Source of the DNA: Vreelandella glaciei
Lineage (GTDB): Bacteria > Pseudomonadota > Gammaproteobacteria > Pseudomonadales > Halomonadaceae
Reading direction: 5' to 3'
NCBI RefSeq assembly: GCF_013415125.1
Contig: NZ_JACCDE010000005.1
Location: 117,128 to 181,127 of the forward strand
Length of the DNA stretch: 64,000 bases
Below the pieces are notes generated by a model, which was given only the letters and a program-made list of their open reading frames with translations, was not told the origin of the DNA and did no database searches. Position 1 is the stretch's first letter. The number at the start of each line of letters is the position of its first letter. Below are positions 37,360 through 46,568 of this stretch, piece after piece. Made by a program: the position numbers and the translations under genes.

Positions 37360-38299
37360 TAACGCCCCTACTCATTTGTCTCGCACCTTCACGGGCACTT
37401 ATCGCCTTACTGGGCGCGTGGTGGAGTTCGATAACGCGAAAACGCCTTTCTTAAAGCTGCGGCTAAGTGATTGCGTGGGGGATCAAATCGCGATGCTCAA
37501 CTTGAGCAAAACAACGGTACCTGAGCGCATCGGCCATCTGGACTTTGTTACCGCTTCCGGAGTGAAGTGTTTGTCAGGCCAATTCATTCTTGATGAATTC
37601 CGCAAGGCGTCCCGGGATGAAGTGACCTCTATGGATACCCTGCAATCGTTGCCACGGGTGTATTGCCCAGTACCAGCGGTATTCGATCAGTTAGTCACGA
37701 CCGTACAGTCGCTTCAATCAGACTGCCTTCGAGTGTTTTTAACACGGGTACTGGAACGTAAGGATCGTCTTGAAGCTTTTTTGAATGCGCCCGCCAGCGC
37801 CAATTATCACCATGCTTATCCAGGTGGTTTGCTAAAGCACTCGCTGGAAGTTGCTAATCACTCAGTGGCTATGCTGCGCCTTAACGAGCCAACCATGCCT
37901 CGACTCATGCAGGAAGCCTGTTTCGTGGGAGGGCTATTGCACGATATTGGTAAGACATATACTTATGACTCCAAGGGCAAGCCAAATGCCGCCTGGAAGC
38001 TCTGTAGCCATGACGTGTTTACACTAGAGGCTTGTGCCTATGGACTTGCATACTTGGATACTCATAAGCCCGATATTGCGATGACATTTCGCCATGTGTG
38101 GACGTGTGCTTCGCCAGGCGCTCGTTACGGACAACCCGCAGCAATGACGTTGGCCCGTTATATTCGTGACGCGGATGGGCAAAGCGCGATGGCCGATAAC
38201 CAACAGCGAGCTTTTCGCCGTCAAACTAACAAGGGATTTGGCCGACTCGGGCAAAACCTTTTTTGGCAACCTCAACTACCTGCCGCAGCATCTCATTGA
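37346..38299 (+). CDS. OB-fold/HD-domain protein related to YhaM-type phosphohydrolases
   Basis: The 317-aa protein has an N-terminal OB-like strand region (FTGTYRLTGRVVEFDNAKTP) and an HD domain with NYHHAYPGGLLKHSLEVANH, VGGLLHDIGKT and a further Asp (RYIRDADGQ). The order OB then HD recalls YhaM 3'-5' exoribonucleases and the HD part of TraI-type proteins carried by integrative elements. It overlaps the integrase end by 14 bp and is cotranscribed with it. A role in nucleic-acid turnover or nucleotide hydrolysis is inference. The C-terminus after QSAMADN is basic and seems specific to the element. Confidence 0.78.
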   Translation: MKRLDNAPTHLSRTFTGTYRLTGRVVEFDNAKTPFLKLRLSDCVGDQIAMLNLSKTTVPERIGHLDFVTASGVKCLSGQFILDEFRKASRDEVTSMDTLQSLPRVYCPVPAVFDQLVTTVQSLQSDCLRVFLTRVLERKDRLEAFLNAPASANYHHAYPGGLLKHSLEVANHSVAMLRLNEPTMPRLMQEACFVGGLLHDIGKTYTYDSKGKPNAAWKLCSHDVFTLEACAYGLAYLDTHKPDIAMTFRHVWTCASPGARYGQPAAMTLARYIRDADGQSAMADNQQRAFRRQTNKGFGRLGQNLFWQPQLPAAASH

Positions 38300-38372
38300 T
38301 GCCGTCTTCTACTTTTTGACCTGAGCCGTCAGCTTTTGGTGTGGCGGTTCTATCAAGCAAAAGAAAAATTTT

Positions 38373-38600
38373 ATGACCATGCCTAGTGAACGCACGCGCT
38401 CGGTTATCCAGACCCGAGAGTTCTTGATCGAGCTAAGCCGTAACACTGACTTTTCAGTAACCATCCGCAGACAAGCAAAGCAGCTATTAAGGCATTACCC
38501 GTCACAGATAGAGATGCTAGACGCTGGCCAACTGGAAGAGCACCTTACTGATGAGACTATATTCCAGCCTATTTTCAGCTCTGCGATTGAGAGACTCTAA
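38373..38600 (+). CDS. BPSL0761-like small protein, 75 aa
   Basis: The protein reads MTMPSERTRSVIQTREFLIE, then LLRHYPSQIEMLDAG. The ERTR-x-V ... TREFL ... LLRHYP pattern is, from memory, that of the BPSL0761 family, short proteins of unknown function often found near integrases and plasmid genes. The start may be either of two close ATGs (38373 or 38379); no clear ribosome site. Last gene that can be linked to the integrative element. Confidence 0.65.
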   Translation: MTMPSERTRSVIQTREFLIELSRNTDFSVTIRRQAKQLLRHYPSQIEMLDAGQLEEHLTDETIFQPIFSSAIERL

Positions 38601-38635
38601 AGTGTAGCGCTACTCAATCAGGGGGTGACGTCGAA

Positions 38636-38650
38636 CCGAGCAAAGCTCGG
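38636..38650 (+). terminator. Hairpin after the integrative-element genes
   Basis: CCGAGC and GCTCGG form a 6-bp stem around AAA, followed by CTCTTCTCTTCT. The tail is pyrimidine-rich rather than a T run, so it is a weak terminator call. It lies between the last element gene and the convergent aldo/keto reductase. Confidence 0.4.
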
Positions 38651-38677
38651 CTCTTCTCTTCTATCTAAACGACAGCA

Positions 38678-39568
38678 TCACTCCGGTATAGAAAATTTGA
38701 CCGTTTTAGTACTGAGCGATTTGGGGTCTGGCCCGCCACGGCGGCCAGTATCAAGTGCGTCGATCAAAGCGATCTCTTCGGTGGAAAGCGAAAAATCGAA
38801 AATATCGAAATTCTCGCTGATCCGTTCAGTGTGTACCGACTTGGGGATCACTGAATGACCCCGTTCGATATGCCAGCGCAGAATCACTTGGGCCGGTGAT
38901 TTACCGTGCTGACCGGCAATCCGTATGATTGTGGGATGCGTCAGCGGGTCGTCTTCCGGCTTAGGGTCTTCAGTGAAGTAACGATTAACGCCGCCAATGG
39001 GCGACCACGCCTGAGTCAGAATGCCCTGCTCCAGATGAAATTGACTCAGCTTCTTCTGAGTGAAGAACGGATGCAGCTCCACCTGGTTTACCGCAGGAAC
39101 CACGCCGGTCTCATCAATGGCGCGCATAAGCTCTTCTTCGTTGAAGTTCGACACGCCGACAGCACGGGCACGGCCACTTTTCACAATTTCACAGAGCGCC
39201 TTCCATGCACCCAAAGTGCGTTCGAATTCAGTCGGGGCTGGCTGGTGTAACAGATAGAGATCAATGTGTTCCATGCTCAGCTTGCGCAGCGAACGTTCGA
39301 ACCCGTGCATCGCGCCGTCATAGGTATAATCTGAAAGCCAGAGTTTGGACTCGATGAACACGTCTGAGCGAGCGAGACCGCTTGATCGGAACGCTTCGCC
39401 CACCTGCTCTTCATTCATGTAAGCGGCGGCAGTATCGACATGGCGATAGCCCGCCTCAAAGGCAGACAACACCGCGCCAGTAGTTTCCTCAGGACTAGAG
39501 CGATAAACGCCCAGTCCGAAGGCAGGCATCTCAACACCATTGTTCAAGGTAAGAAGGGGTATGGTCAT
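38678..39568 (-). CDS. Aldo/keto reductase
   Basis: The 296-aa NADPH-dependent enzyme reduces aldehydes and ketones. The tetrad is present: Asp and Tyr in HVDTAAAYMNEEQVGEAF, Lys in VFIESKLWLSD, His in DLYLLHQPAP. GVSNFNEEEL and IPKSVHTERISENFDIFDF, the cofactor phosphate loop, follow. It resembles the 2,5-diketogluconate/methylglyoxal reductase group. It is the last gene of a minus-strand set cupin-SDR-AKR, 17 bp after the SDR gene, facing away from paoABC. Carbonyl detoxification is the most likely role from context. Confidence 0.92.
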   Translation of the reverse strand: MTIPLLTLNNGVEMPAFGLGVYRSSPEETTGAVLSAFEAGYRHVDTAAAYMNEEQVGEAFRSSGLARSDVFIESKLWLSDYTYDGAMHGFERSLRKLSMEHIDLYLLHQPAPTEFERTLGAWKALCEIVKSGRARAVGVSNFNEEELMRAIDETGVVPAVNQVELHPFFTQKKLSQFHLEQGILTQAWSPIGGVNRYFTEDPKPEDDPLTHPTIIRIAGQHGKSPAQVILRWHIERGHSVIPKSVHTERISENFDIFDFSLSTEEIALIDALDTGRRGGPDPKSLSTKTVKFSIPE

Positions 39569-39585
39569 AGCATTTCCTATCTTGT

Positions 39586-40323
39586 TTATAGCACTTGGCT
39601 GGTCGGCCGGAATAGAATCTCGTTGATATCCACGTCCTCGGGCTGGCTCATGGCGAATTCCACTGAGCGTGCGAACGAGTCGGCGGGTATCGCATACTGT
39701 TCATAGAAATCATGGATCGCCTCGGACACGTCATTTTCCGAGATACTATTCGGTAGTTCTGTATCGACAGCGCCAGGCGAGATAATCGTCGAACGGATAT
39801 TGTAAGGTTTGACCTCTTGGCGCAGTCCTTCGGAGATGACACGAACGGCATGCTTAGTGGCCGCGTAAACAGCACTGCCAGGGCCAACCTTATGGCCAGC
39901 GACCGATGAAACGTTGATGATCTGCCCACTCTTTTGGGCGGTCATATGCGGCATTGCTGCCGCGATGCCATAAAGCACACCCTTGATATTGACGTCGATC
40001 ATTTGATCCCACTCTTCGACCTTCAGGCGCTCTAAAGGTGAATGCGGCATCACACCGGCATTATTGAGCATGACATCGATACGGCCATGTAACTGAATGG
40101 CGCGCTCCACCAGCGCTTCAACCTGATCCCGCTGGGTGACATCGGTCTTAACCACCGCCTGCTCATCCAGGCCGAGCTCCTTGGCGAGCGCCTGTAAACG
40201 CTCCATACGACGCGCGCCGAGCACTACCTTTGCGCCCCCATTCACCAATCGGCGTGCGGTCGCTTCGCCAAGGCCACTGCTAGCCCCTGTGATGACAACG
40301 ACTTTATCCTTGATACCTTCCAT
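39586..40323 (-). CDS. Short-chain dehydrogenase/reductase (SDR)
   Basis: The 245-aa classical SDR has [30 protein letters not shown], catalytic Ser in [14 protein letters not shown] and YAATK. It resembles the YdfG-like group that handles small hydroxy acids or carbonyls with NADP(H). It lies between the cupin and the aldo/keto reductase; AAGGAGAACTCACA before the ATG is a good ribosome site. Substrate unknown. Confidence 0.92.
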   Translation of the reverse strand: MEGIKDKVVVITGASSGLGEATARRLVNGGAKVVLGARRMERLQALAKELGLDEQAVVKTDVTQRDQVEALVERAIQLHGRIDVMLNNAGVMPHSPLERLKVEEWDQMIDVNIKGVLYGIAAAMPHMTAQKSGQIINVSSVAGHKVGPGSAVYAATKHAVRVISEGLRQEVKPYNIRSTIISPGAVDTELPNSISENDVSEAIHDFYEQYAIPADSFARSVEFAMSQPEDVDINEILFRPTSQVL

Positions 40324-40372
40324 TGTGAGTTCTCCTTTCTAAATAAAGTAATGGCTCTTGCTGGTTCTTTGC

Positions 40373-40777
40373 TTAAGAAACGCTGCTGAGATAATCCTCT
40401 TCCGCTACTTTTTCCATCCACGTGACGGGCGAACCATTCTCCGATTCAGCAATCGCGATATGCGTCATAGCGTTGCTATCAGTGGCGCCATGCCAATGCT
40501 TCTCGTCTGGTCCAAACCACACTACGTCGCCTGGGCAAAGTTCTTGTTTTGGCTCCCCTTCCCGCTGAGCCCAACCCAGCCCGGCCGTAATGATCAATGT
40601 TTGCCCTAGTGGATGGGTATGCCAAGCCGTTCGGGCTCCAGGTTCGAAAGTGACGATAGCTCCGCCGGTTTTAGCTGGTTCAGGGGCTTGGAAAGGCGAA
40701 TCAATACGCACTGTCCCAGTGAAATATTCTTCGGGGCCTTGGGCAGATGACTTGGAGGCGTTGCGCTGGATATCCAT
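40373..40777 (-). CDS. Cytosolic cupin-domain protein
   Basis: The 134-aa protein is a single cupin barrel: motif 1 [20 protein letters not shown] with metal-binding His residues, motif 2 [18 protein letters not shown]. It has no signal peptide. It is strikingly like the C-terminal cupin of the secreted fusion at 45.3-46.5 kb (same HTHPLGQTL, GxGWxQxEGE, HWHGA, MTH-AI-E, VTWME). The ATG at 40777 has AAAGG seven bases upstream and is preferred over 40795. First gene of the minus-strand cupin-SDR-AKR set. Confidence 0.87.
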   Translation of the reverse strand: MDIQRNASKSSAQGPEEYFTGTVRIDSPFQAPEPAKTGGAIVTFEPGARTAWHTHPLGQTLIITAGLGWAQREGEPKQELCPGDVVWFGPDEKHWHGATDSNAMTHIAIAESENGSPVTWMEKVAEEDYLSSVS

Positions 40778-41337
40778 GAGAATACCTTTGGTCATTGGAG
40801 TGTTTTGACGAGCCTGGAACAGACAGCGAGGTCAAGAGGGAGTAGCGTGTCTCACAGTTTAGGACACTCACATGGATATGATTAGAGGCTTATAATGACT
40901 TGGTCTTATGTCTAAAATTCATTAATCCCCAAACCAACCTACCCCTCCTTCTCGTGCATTTGCCCCATCACGGGTGACGCTTATGACGCACCTAACTAGC
41001 TGTATGGAAGATATGCTCTCCATAACGGCTTAAGCTATTTGGCAACCCTACTGCTACAGGGCATACGTCCTAACGGCTTTTATCACCGTTAACTGATTGA
41101 ACTCGTAGCGAAGCTTCCAAGGAATATCCAACTATCCTAGCCGCATAGAAACCCAAAGCCATCATCTGATTAATGAATTGAGCACATAAGCTCATCCGGA
41201 TTTTAGCGATAGTTGAATGGATTTGGTTTAGCTAAGTTGGTAGCTGAAGACAAATGAACGTTATGAACTCATTTCCCAAAGACACCATGTCATTTGGATC
41301 GAATTTCATGCCGACTTGCTAGCGATAGGGATGCCCC
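40778..41337. other. 560-bp intergenic region between divergent cupin and paoA units
   Basis: No credible reading frame or RNA gene is seen here. It must hold the promoters of two divergent units. One notable element is TTTAGGACACTCACA (40858-40872), which shares TT-Y-AGGACAC with a palindrome near the LysR gene at 52.9 kb. The flanks are AT-richer than the genes. Confidence 0.6.
40858..40872. promoter_or_regulatory. Candidate LysR operator half-site
   Basis: TTTAGGACACTCACA shares TT-Y-AGGACAC-Y with the reverse complement of the palindrome at 52879-52893, which lies next to the LysR gene. Position 80 bp upstream of the cupin start fits a regulatory site. This is a single shared 10-mer, so the support is modest. 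Confidence 0.35.
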
Positions 41338-42000
41338 ATGTCAAAGCTAAGCGACTTCGAAATCACCAGGCGCAACCTGTTGATCGGGAGCGCCACGACC
41401 ACAGCCTCTCTTGCCTTGCCTAAATTTTCCTTCGCCCAGGAAAAAAATACGGGGCAAGCTTCTTCAGTAACCACTATTCCAAACTCGGCAATGACAGAGG
41501 TCGGCTTCACTGTGAATGGCGAGGCCCGGAAGTTAACTGCCGATAATCGCCTCACCCTTCTCGATGCTCTGCGCGAAAGCCTGCAACTAAGCGGCACGAA
41601 AAAAGGCTGCGACCATGGCCAATGCGGAGCCTGCACCGTTATGGTCAATGGTCGGCGCATTAACTCTTGTTTGTCCCTTGCGGTAATGCATGAAGGTGAC
41701 GAAATCACAACGATTGAGGGGCTTGGCACACCAGAGGGTCTTGACCCGATGCAGGTAGCCTTCATTGAACATGACGGTTATCAGTGTGGTTACTGTACGC
41801 CTGGTCAAATCTGCTCGGCCAAGGCAACACTCGAAGAAATCCGGGCTGGCATCCCAAGCCATGTGACTGAAGATATCACCGGAGAGATACAAATCACGTC
41901 CGCTGAGATACGCGAACGTATGAGCGGTAACCTCTGCCGCTGCGGCGCCTACGCGAACATTCTTGATGCCATAGAGCACGTCGCGGAGGATAAGGCATGA
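41338..42000 (+). CDS. paoA: Periplasmic aldehyde oxidoreductase, 2Fe-2S subunit
   Basis: The 220-aa iron-sulfur subunit starts with a twin-arginine signal ([20 protein letters not shown]), so the assembled enzyme is moved folded to the periplasm. A plant-type 2Fe-2S site is [20 protein letters not shown](S)C and the second cluster site is [12 protein letters not shown] ... GNLCRCGAY. It matches PaoA (YagT) of E. coli. It overlaps paoB by 4 bp and begins the plus-strand unit. It passes electrons from the molybdenum centre to FAD. Confidence 0.94.
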   Translation: MSKLSDFEITRRNLLIGSATTTASLALPKFSFAQEKNTGQASSVTTIPNSAMTEVGFTVNGEARKLTADNRLTLLDALRESLQLSGTKKGCDHGQCGACTVMVNGRRINSCLSLAVMHEGDEITTIEGLGTPEGLDPMQVAFIEHDGYQCGYCTPGQICSAKATLEEIRAGIPSHVTEDITGEIQITSAEIRERMSGNLCRCGAYANILDAIEHVAEDKA

Positions 42001-42947
42001 GAGCATTTAGCTACGAACGAGCAGGATCGCCCCAAGAAGCAGCCGCAGCAGCGGCCGCGCATGAAGGAGCCCAGTTCATCGCTGGCGGGACAAACCTTCT
42101 TGATCTGATGAAGCTGGAAATCGAGACACCCTCGCATCTCATCGATGTGAACGGACTAGGACTCGATACTATCGAAGCGACGGCAGAGGGAGGCCTGCGC
42201 ATTGGCGCGCTAGTACGCAACACTGATCTTGCCGCCGACCAACGCGTGCGCCGCGACTATGGTGTCCTGAGTCGTGCGCTCGTCGCGGGGGCATCGGGCC
42301 AGCTACGCAACAAGGCAACGACGGGTGGTAACCTGCTACAGCGCACACGCTGTCCCTATTTCTACGACACCAACATGTCTTGCAACAAGCGTGAGCCAGG
42401 GTCGGGTTGCGCCGCGCAAGGAGGCTACAGCCGTCAACTCGCGGTCATCGGCGGCAGCGAAGCATGTATCGCTACTCACCCAAGTGACATGGCAATCGCC
42501 ATGCGTGTGCTCGATGCAGTGGTGGAGACAGTGAATGCCGAGGGCGACACTCGCGCCATTCCCCTCGCTGACTTTCACCTTCTCCCTGGCGACACCCCGC
42601 ATATCGAGACAGTACTCGCACCAGACGAGTTCATCACCGCCGTTGTCCTTCCCAGGCCACTTGGCGGGCAGCACTTCTACCACAAGGTACGTGATCGTGC
42701 ATCCTACGCCTTCGCTCTAGTATCGGTTGCCGCTGTGATTCAGCCGGATGGCTCCGGTCGCATCGCACTAGGTGGCGTGGCCCCCAAACCGTGGCGAAAT
42801 GAGGCCGCCGAGGCCGCCATGCCAAACGGTGCCCGAGCCGTCATATCACGTCTTTTTGAGGGTGCGACACCCACCGAAGATAACGAATTTAAGGTGACAC
42901 TGGCTGAGCGTACACTTGCCGCCGTGCTCGCCGAAGCCAGGGGATAA
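41997..42947 (+). CDS. paoB: Periplasmic aldehyde oxidoreductase, FAD subunit
   Basis: The 316-aa subunit binds FAD ([35 protein letters not shown]) and has the extra cysteines of PaoB ([21 protein letters not shown]), which hold a 4Fe-4S cluster not found in xanthine dehydrogenases. That insertion supports the Pao subtype. The length equals that of E. coli PaoB within a few residues. It starts inside the paoA stop and ends 3 bp before paoC. It has no signal and travels with PaoA. Confidence 0.93.
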   Translation: MRAFSYERAGSPQEAAAAAAAHEGAQFIAGGTNLLDLMKLEIETPSHLIDVNGLGLDTIEATAEGGLRIGALVRNTDLAADQRVRRDYGVLSRALVAGASGQLRNKATTGGNLLQRTRCPYFYDTNMSCNKREPGSGCAAQGGYSRQLAVIGGSEACIATHPSDMAIAMRVLDAVVETVNAEGDTRAIPLADFHLLPGDTPHIETVLAPDEFITAVVLPRPLGGQHFYHKVRDRASYAFALVSVAAVIQPDGSGRIALGGVAPKPWRNEAAEAAMPNGARAVISRLFEGATPTEDNEFKVTLAERTLAAVLAEARG

Positions 42948-42950
42948 GCC

Positions 42951-45152
42951 ATGCGTTTCGACAGTCCCGCTGAACAAAACGTCTCCGATCGTATGAAGGT
43001 GCTCGGACAACCATTACGCCGAATCGACGGCCCTCTCAAAACCACCGGCATGGCGCCCTACGCCTACGAGCGTCATGGTGTGGCGAAAGATCAGCTTGTC
43101 GGCTACCCACTCGGCTCTGCCATCGCCAAAGGCCGTATCGTCTCGATGGATATTAATGAAGCGCAAGCCTCACCGGGCGTTGTGGGTATTGTCACCACCT
43201 TAGAAATGGAGCGCCTCCCCAAGGTCGACTGGAATGTGGCGTATCTCTTCGGCGGCCGCGAGATTCAGCATTATCACCAGGCAATTGCCGTGGTGGTTGC
43301 TAACAGTTTCGAAGAAGCCCGCGCCGCAGCTGCCTTGATTCGCGTCGAGTATGAGGAAGACCAAGATGCCACCTACGACCTGGCTGCCGTACGGCAAGAG
43401 CGGTTAAGTGATGACGTAGAACCCATTGACAATATTGGCGACTTCGAAAGCGCCTATGCGTCAGCTGAGGTGACACTTGATGCCACCTATACCACCCCAG
43501 GGCAATGCCATGCCCAAATGGAGCCACACGCGACCATTGCCCAATGGGATGGAGATCACCTGACCCTCTGGACATCGAATCAGATGATTGAGTGGAGCCG
43601 TCAAGCACTCGCTACCACGTTTGATTTGCCCGCCGAAAACTTTCGTCTCGATTCGCCTTATATAGGCGGTGGTTTCGGGGTGAAGCTATTTTTACGCGCC
43701 GATGCGGTGATGGCTGCGCTTGCTGCTAGAAAGGTCGGGCGTGCGGTTAAGCTCGCGCTCCCTAGGCCAATGTCCGCAAATAACACGACCCATCGCGGTT
43801 TGACGATCCAAAGAATACGCATTGGAGCCTCCCAAGAGGGAAAAATCACCGCGATCGGTCACGATAACGCCACCAACACGCTTCCCGGTGGTGATGGTGA
43901 AAACGGCGCCAGGGCCACTCGCCGTTTTTATGCAGGTGAAAACCGGCTTCTCATTAATCGAGCGCTGGAAATTCATCTTCCAGAAAGCAATGCGATGCGC
44001 GCACCAGGCGAAACAGCAGGCCTGATGGCGCTAGAAATTGCGATGGATGAAATGGCTGAGAAGCTAGGTATGGACCCTGTCGAGTTTCGGATTATTAACG
44101 ATACGCAGGTCGACCCTAGTCATCCTGAACGTCAGTTTTCGGAGCGTCACTTTATTGAGTGCTTACAGCGCGGCGCCGAAGTCTTCAATTGGGCATCTCG
44201 CAACAAAGCCCCAGGCTCGCGACGTGAAGGGGCGTGGTTAATTGGGCATGGTGTGGCAGGCGCCTATCGCGATGCCCCTGCAGAAACCTCAGGGGCGCGT
44301 GTCAGTGTAAGACCCGATGGTTCTATACGGGTGGAAACGGACATGACGGACATTGGCACCGGTTCGTACACCATCATCGCTCAGACGGCGGCAGAAATGA
44401 TGGGCGTATCGTTGGAGGTGGTTAACGTTGATTTAGGGGATTCTCGACATCCTGTTTCTGCTGGCTCAGGCGGCCAATGGGGTGCGGCAAGCTCGACGGC
44501 AGGGGTCTATGCCGCCTGTTTAGCGTTACGCAAAAAAATTGCAGAGCGTTTAGCTGTTGATCCTGAGGCACTTGAATTTTCAGAAGGTTATGTTCGCTAT
44601 AACGATCAGCAAACAGCGCTCAGCGAGCTCGCATCTGCTGGCTCTATTACAGCTGAAGACAGTATTGAGTTCGGCGATTTTCGAAGTGAAGAGTATCAAC
44701 TGGCCACGTTTGGCGCGCACTTTGTCGAAGTGGCCGTCCACGCGACGACGGGTGAAATCCGCGTCCGACGAATGCTGGCGGTCTGTGATGCAGGGCGCAT
44801 TCTTAACCCCATGACCGCCCGTAGCCAGGTTATAGGAGCGATGACCATGGGCGTGGGTGCAGCTCTGATGGAATCGCTGGCGGTCGATACCCGACATGGC
44901 TTCTTCGTCAACCATGACCTCGCTGGCTATGAGGTGCCGGTGCATGCCGACATCCCCGCACAGCAGGTAATCTTCCTTGAAGGCGAAGACCCCTATTCGA
45001 CACCCCTGAAGGCCAAAGGGGTCGGCGAACTCGGTATTTGTGGGGTCAGCGCAGCTGTCGCCAACGCGGTCTATAACGCTACCGGTGCGCGAGTCCGTGA
45101 CTACCCCATCACACTCGATAAGTTCCTAGACCGTCTACCGGAAATCGCCTGA
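42951..45152 (+). CDS. paoC: Periplasmic aldehyde oxidoreductase, molybdenum cofactor subunit
   Basis: The 733-aa large subunit binds the molybdenum cofactor and oxidises aldehydes to acids. Visible family blocks are PYIGGGFGVKLFLRADAVMA, the AMRAPGETAGLMALE segment, GTGSYTIIAQTAAEMMG, GSGGQWGAASSTAGVYAAC and the C-terminal GVGELGICGVSAAVANAVYN with the catalytic Glu. Length and order fit PaoC (YagR). Its maturation needs an XdhC-type chaperone, which is present at 50.3-51.3 kb. Electron acceptor unknown; a c-heme/membrane pair lies 4 kb downstream. Confidence 0.94.
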   Translation: MRFDSPAEQNVSDRMKVLGQPLRRIDGPLKTTGMAPYAYERHGVAKDQLVGYPLGSAIAKGRIVSMDINEAQASPGVVGIVTTLEMERLPKVDWNVAYLFGGREIQHYHQAIAVVVANSFEEARAAAALIRVEYEEDQDATYDLAAVRQERLSDDVEPIDNIGDFESAYASAEVTLDATYTTPGQCHAQMEPHATIAQWDGDHLTLWTSNQMIEWSRQALATTFDLPAENFRLDSPYIGGGFGVKLFLRADAVMAALAARKVGRAVKLALPRPMSANNTTHRGLTIQRIRIGASQEGKITAIGHDNATNTLPGGDGENGARATRRFYAGENRLLINRALEIHLPESNAMRAPGETAGLMALEIAMDEMAEKLGMDPVEFRIINDTQVDPSHPERQFSERHFIECLQRGAEVFNWASRNKAPGSRREGAWLIGHGVAGAYRDAPAETSGARVSVRPDGSIRVETDMTDIGTGSYTIIAQTAAEMMGVSLEVVNVDLGDSRHPVSAGSGGQWGAASSTAGVYAACLALRKKIAERLAVDPEALEFSEGYVRYNDQQTALSELASAGSITAEDSIEFGDFRSEEYQLATFGAHFVEVAVHATTGEIRVRRMLAVCDAGRILNPMTARSQVIGAMTMGVGAALMESLAVDTRHGFFVNHDLAGYEVPVHADIPAQQVIFLEGEDPYSTPLKAKGVGELGICGVSAAVANAVYNATGARVRDYPITLDKFLDRLPEIA

Positions 45153-45253
45153 AACACTTAGCAATCCCGGAAGCCTCGTTAGCTTCCAAACACAGTTCTG
45201 AGCAGTATGAAATCCGTTGATATAACAACCCTTAATGCAAAGGATGTCGCCGT

Positions 45254-46459
45254 ATGATGAAGTTTGCTTTTCCAGTCCTATTTTCCTTCGCCGCGCTTTC
45301 TCACGCCGAGGCACAAGAGTCTGATTCAGGCCGTATCGCGCCGGACGAGGTCTACGAAGTAGCGCCTGGTCTAGGCCAATACACGGATGACGTCTTGTTC
45401 GGGCGCGTCTGGCCCGGCGAGGCCCTCGCCCCCCGAGATCGTAGCCTCGTCGTGCTGTCCGCTCTGATTTCCATGGGGCAGACCGGGCCGGTAGGTAGTC
45501 ATACCCGCATCGGCCTGGAAAACGGCCTCACGCCTGCCGAGATCGGTGAGATCGCCACCCATCTGGCTTTCTATGCTGGCTGGCCCTATGCCATCGCCGC
45601 TGTCTACGAGATGCACGAGGTCTTTCAGAATCAAGGCGTTGAGATGCCAGTAGATGCCGATGGCACACCGCTGGAACTTAACTCTGAGGCCGAAGCGGCG
45701 CGTCAGCGTGAAATGTCCGAAGGCATCACTGCGACAGTGCCTCAACTCGCGGACGCGACCAATGAGGTACTGTTTGACGATTTATGGCGTCGACCTACGC
45801 TGAGCACCCGAGACCGCAGCTTGGTGACTATCGCGTCACTAGCCGCTACCGGTAAGGCCGAACAACTCCCCGCCTACCTCAATCGAGCACTGGATAATGG
45901 GCTAACACCAGCTGAGGCGAAGGAAGCAATTCACCACCTAGCCTACTATTCAGGATGGCCAAACGCGGTATCCGCAGTCCCGGTGCTTGAAGAAGTCTTG
46001 TCGGCGCGTGAGACAGCCGAGACGTCAGCCAACATTACGGTTGTGCCCAGCACGAATGCAGAAACCACGACGGGCGGTGAGGATAACTTCACAGGCGTGG
46101 CTGAGGTCAGCCAACGCTTTTCTGCTCCCCAACCCGCCCGCCTCGGGGGAGGCGTAGTGAGCTTTGAGGCGAGCGCACGCACGGCTTGGCACACCCACCC
46201 TCTCGGTCAAACGCTTTATATCACCGACGGATGCGGCTGGGTGCAGAGTGAAGGCGAAACTGTCCAAGAGGTTAAGCCCGGCGACATCGTTGTCATACCA
46301 CCGAATACGCCTCACTGGCATGGTGCTTCCGCATCTGACGACATGACTCACCTTGCTATATCAGAAGCGCAGGATGGCAGCTCTGTAACGTGGATGGAAC
46401 TCGTCACTGATGAAGAGTATGCACAAGGAGATAGCGCTGAGAGTAAATGCAACGTCTAA
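45254..46459 (+). CDS. Secreted CMD-CMD-cupin fusion protein
   Basis: The 401-aa protein has a signal peptide (MMKFAFPVLFSFAALSHAEA-QES), then two carboxymuconolactone-decarboxylase-like domains (about 40-125: RDRSLVVLSALISMGQTGPV, GLTPAEIGEIATHLAFYAGW; and 170-250: RDRSLVTIASLAATGKAEQL, GLTPAEAKEAIHHLAYYSGW), and a C-terminal cupin (about 285-390: [27 protein letters not shown]). Neither CMD domain has the AhpD-type Cys-X-X-Cys, so a peroxidase role is unlikely. The cupin is a close paralogue of the cytosolic cupin at 40.4-40.8 kb. AAGGAT precedes the start. It follows paoC by 100 bp and may be in the same transcript. Confidence 0.88.
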   Translation: MMKFAFPVLFSFAALSHAEAQESDSGRIAPDEVYEVAPGLGQYTDDVLFGRVWPGEALAPRDRSLVVLSALISMGQTGPVGSHTRIGLENGLTPAEIGEIATHLAFYAGWPYAIAAVYEMHEVFQNQGVEMPVDADGTPLELNSEAEAARQREMSEGITATVPQLADATNEVLFDDLWRRPTLSTRDRSLVTIASLAATGKAEQLPAYLNRALDNGLTPAEAKEAIHHLAYYSGWPNAVSAVPVLEEVLSARETAETSANITVVPSTNAETTTGGEDNFTGVAEVSQRFSAPQPARLGGGVVSFEASARTAWHTHPLGQTLYITDGCGWVQSEGETVQEVKPGDIVVIPPNTPHWHGASASDDMTHLAISEAQDGSSVTWMELVTDEEYAQGDSAESKCNV

Positions 46460-46568
46460 ATAGGTGATCGGATTGACTCAGCCATAGCACGAATAATCCC
46501 ATCAAAAGCTCCCCCATCAAGCGCTGGAGGAGTTATACAGATAACAACGTTCTAAGGAGTCGGCTTGT

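Noticed and set aside
38373..38600. Toxin-antitoxin partner
   Set aside because: The 75-residue protein has no partner frame next to it and looks like the BPSL0761 type rather than a known antitoxin.
38600..41337. Right attachment site of the element behind tRNA-fMet
   Set aside because: Reading by eye found no copy of the tRNA 3' end (CCGGTCCCCGCTACCA) here or further on; an exact computer search is needed before any border is claimed.
45165..45190. Hairpin GGAAGC ... GCTTCC after paoC
   Set aside because: Short stem and no T tract, so it cannot be called a terminator; read-through into the CMD-cupin gene is possible.
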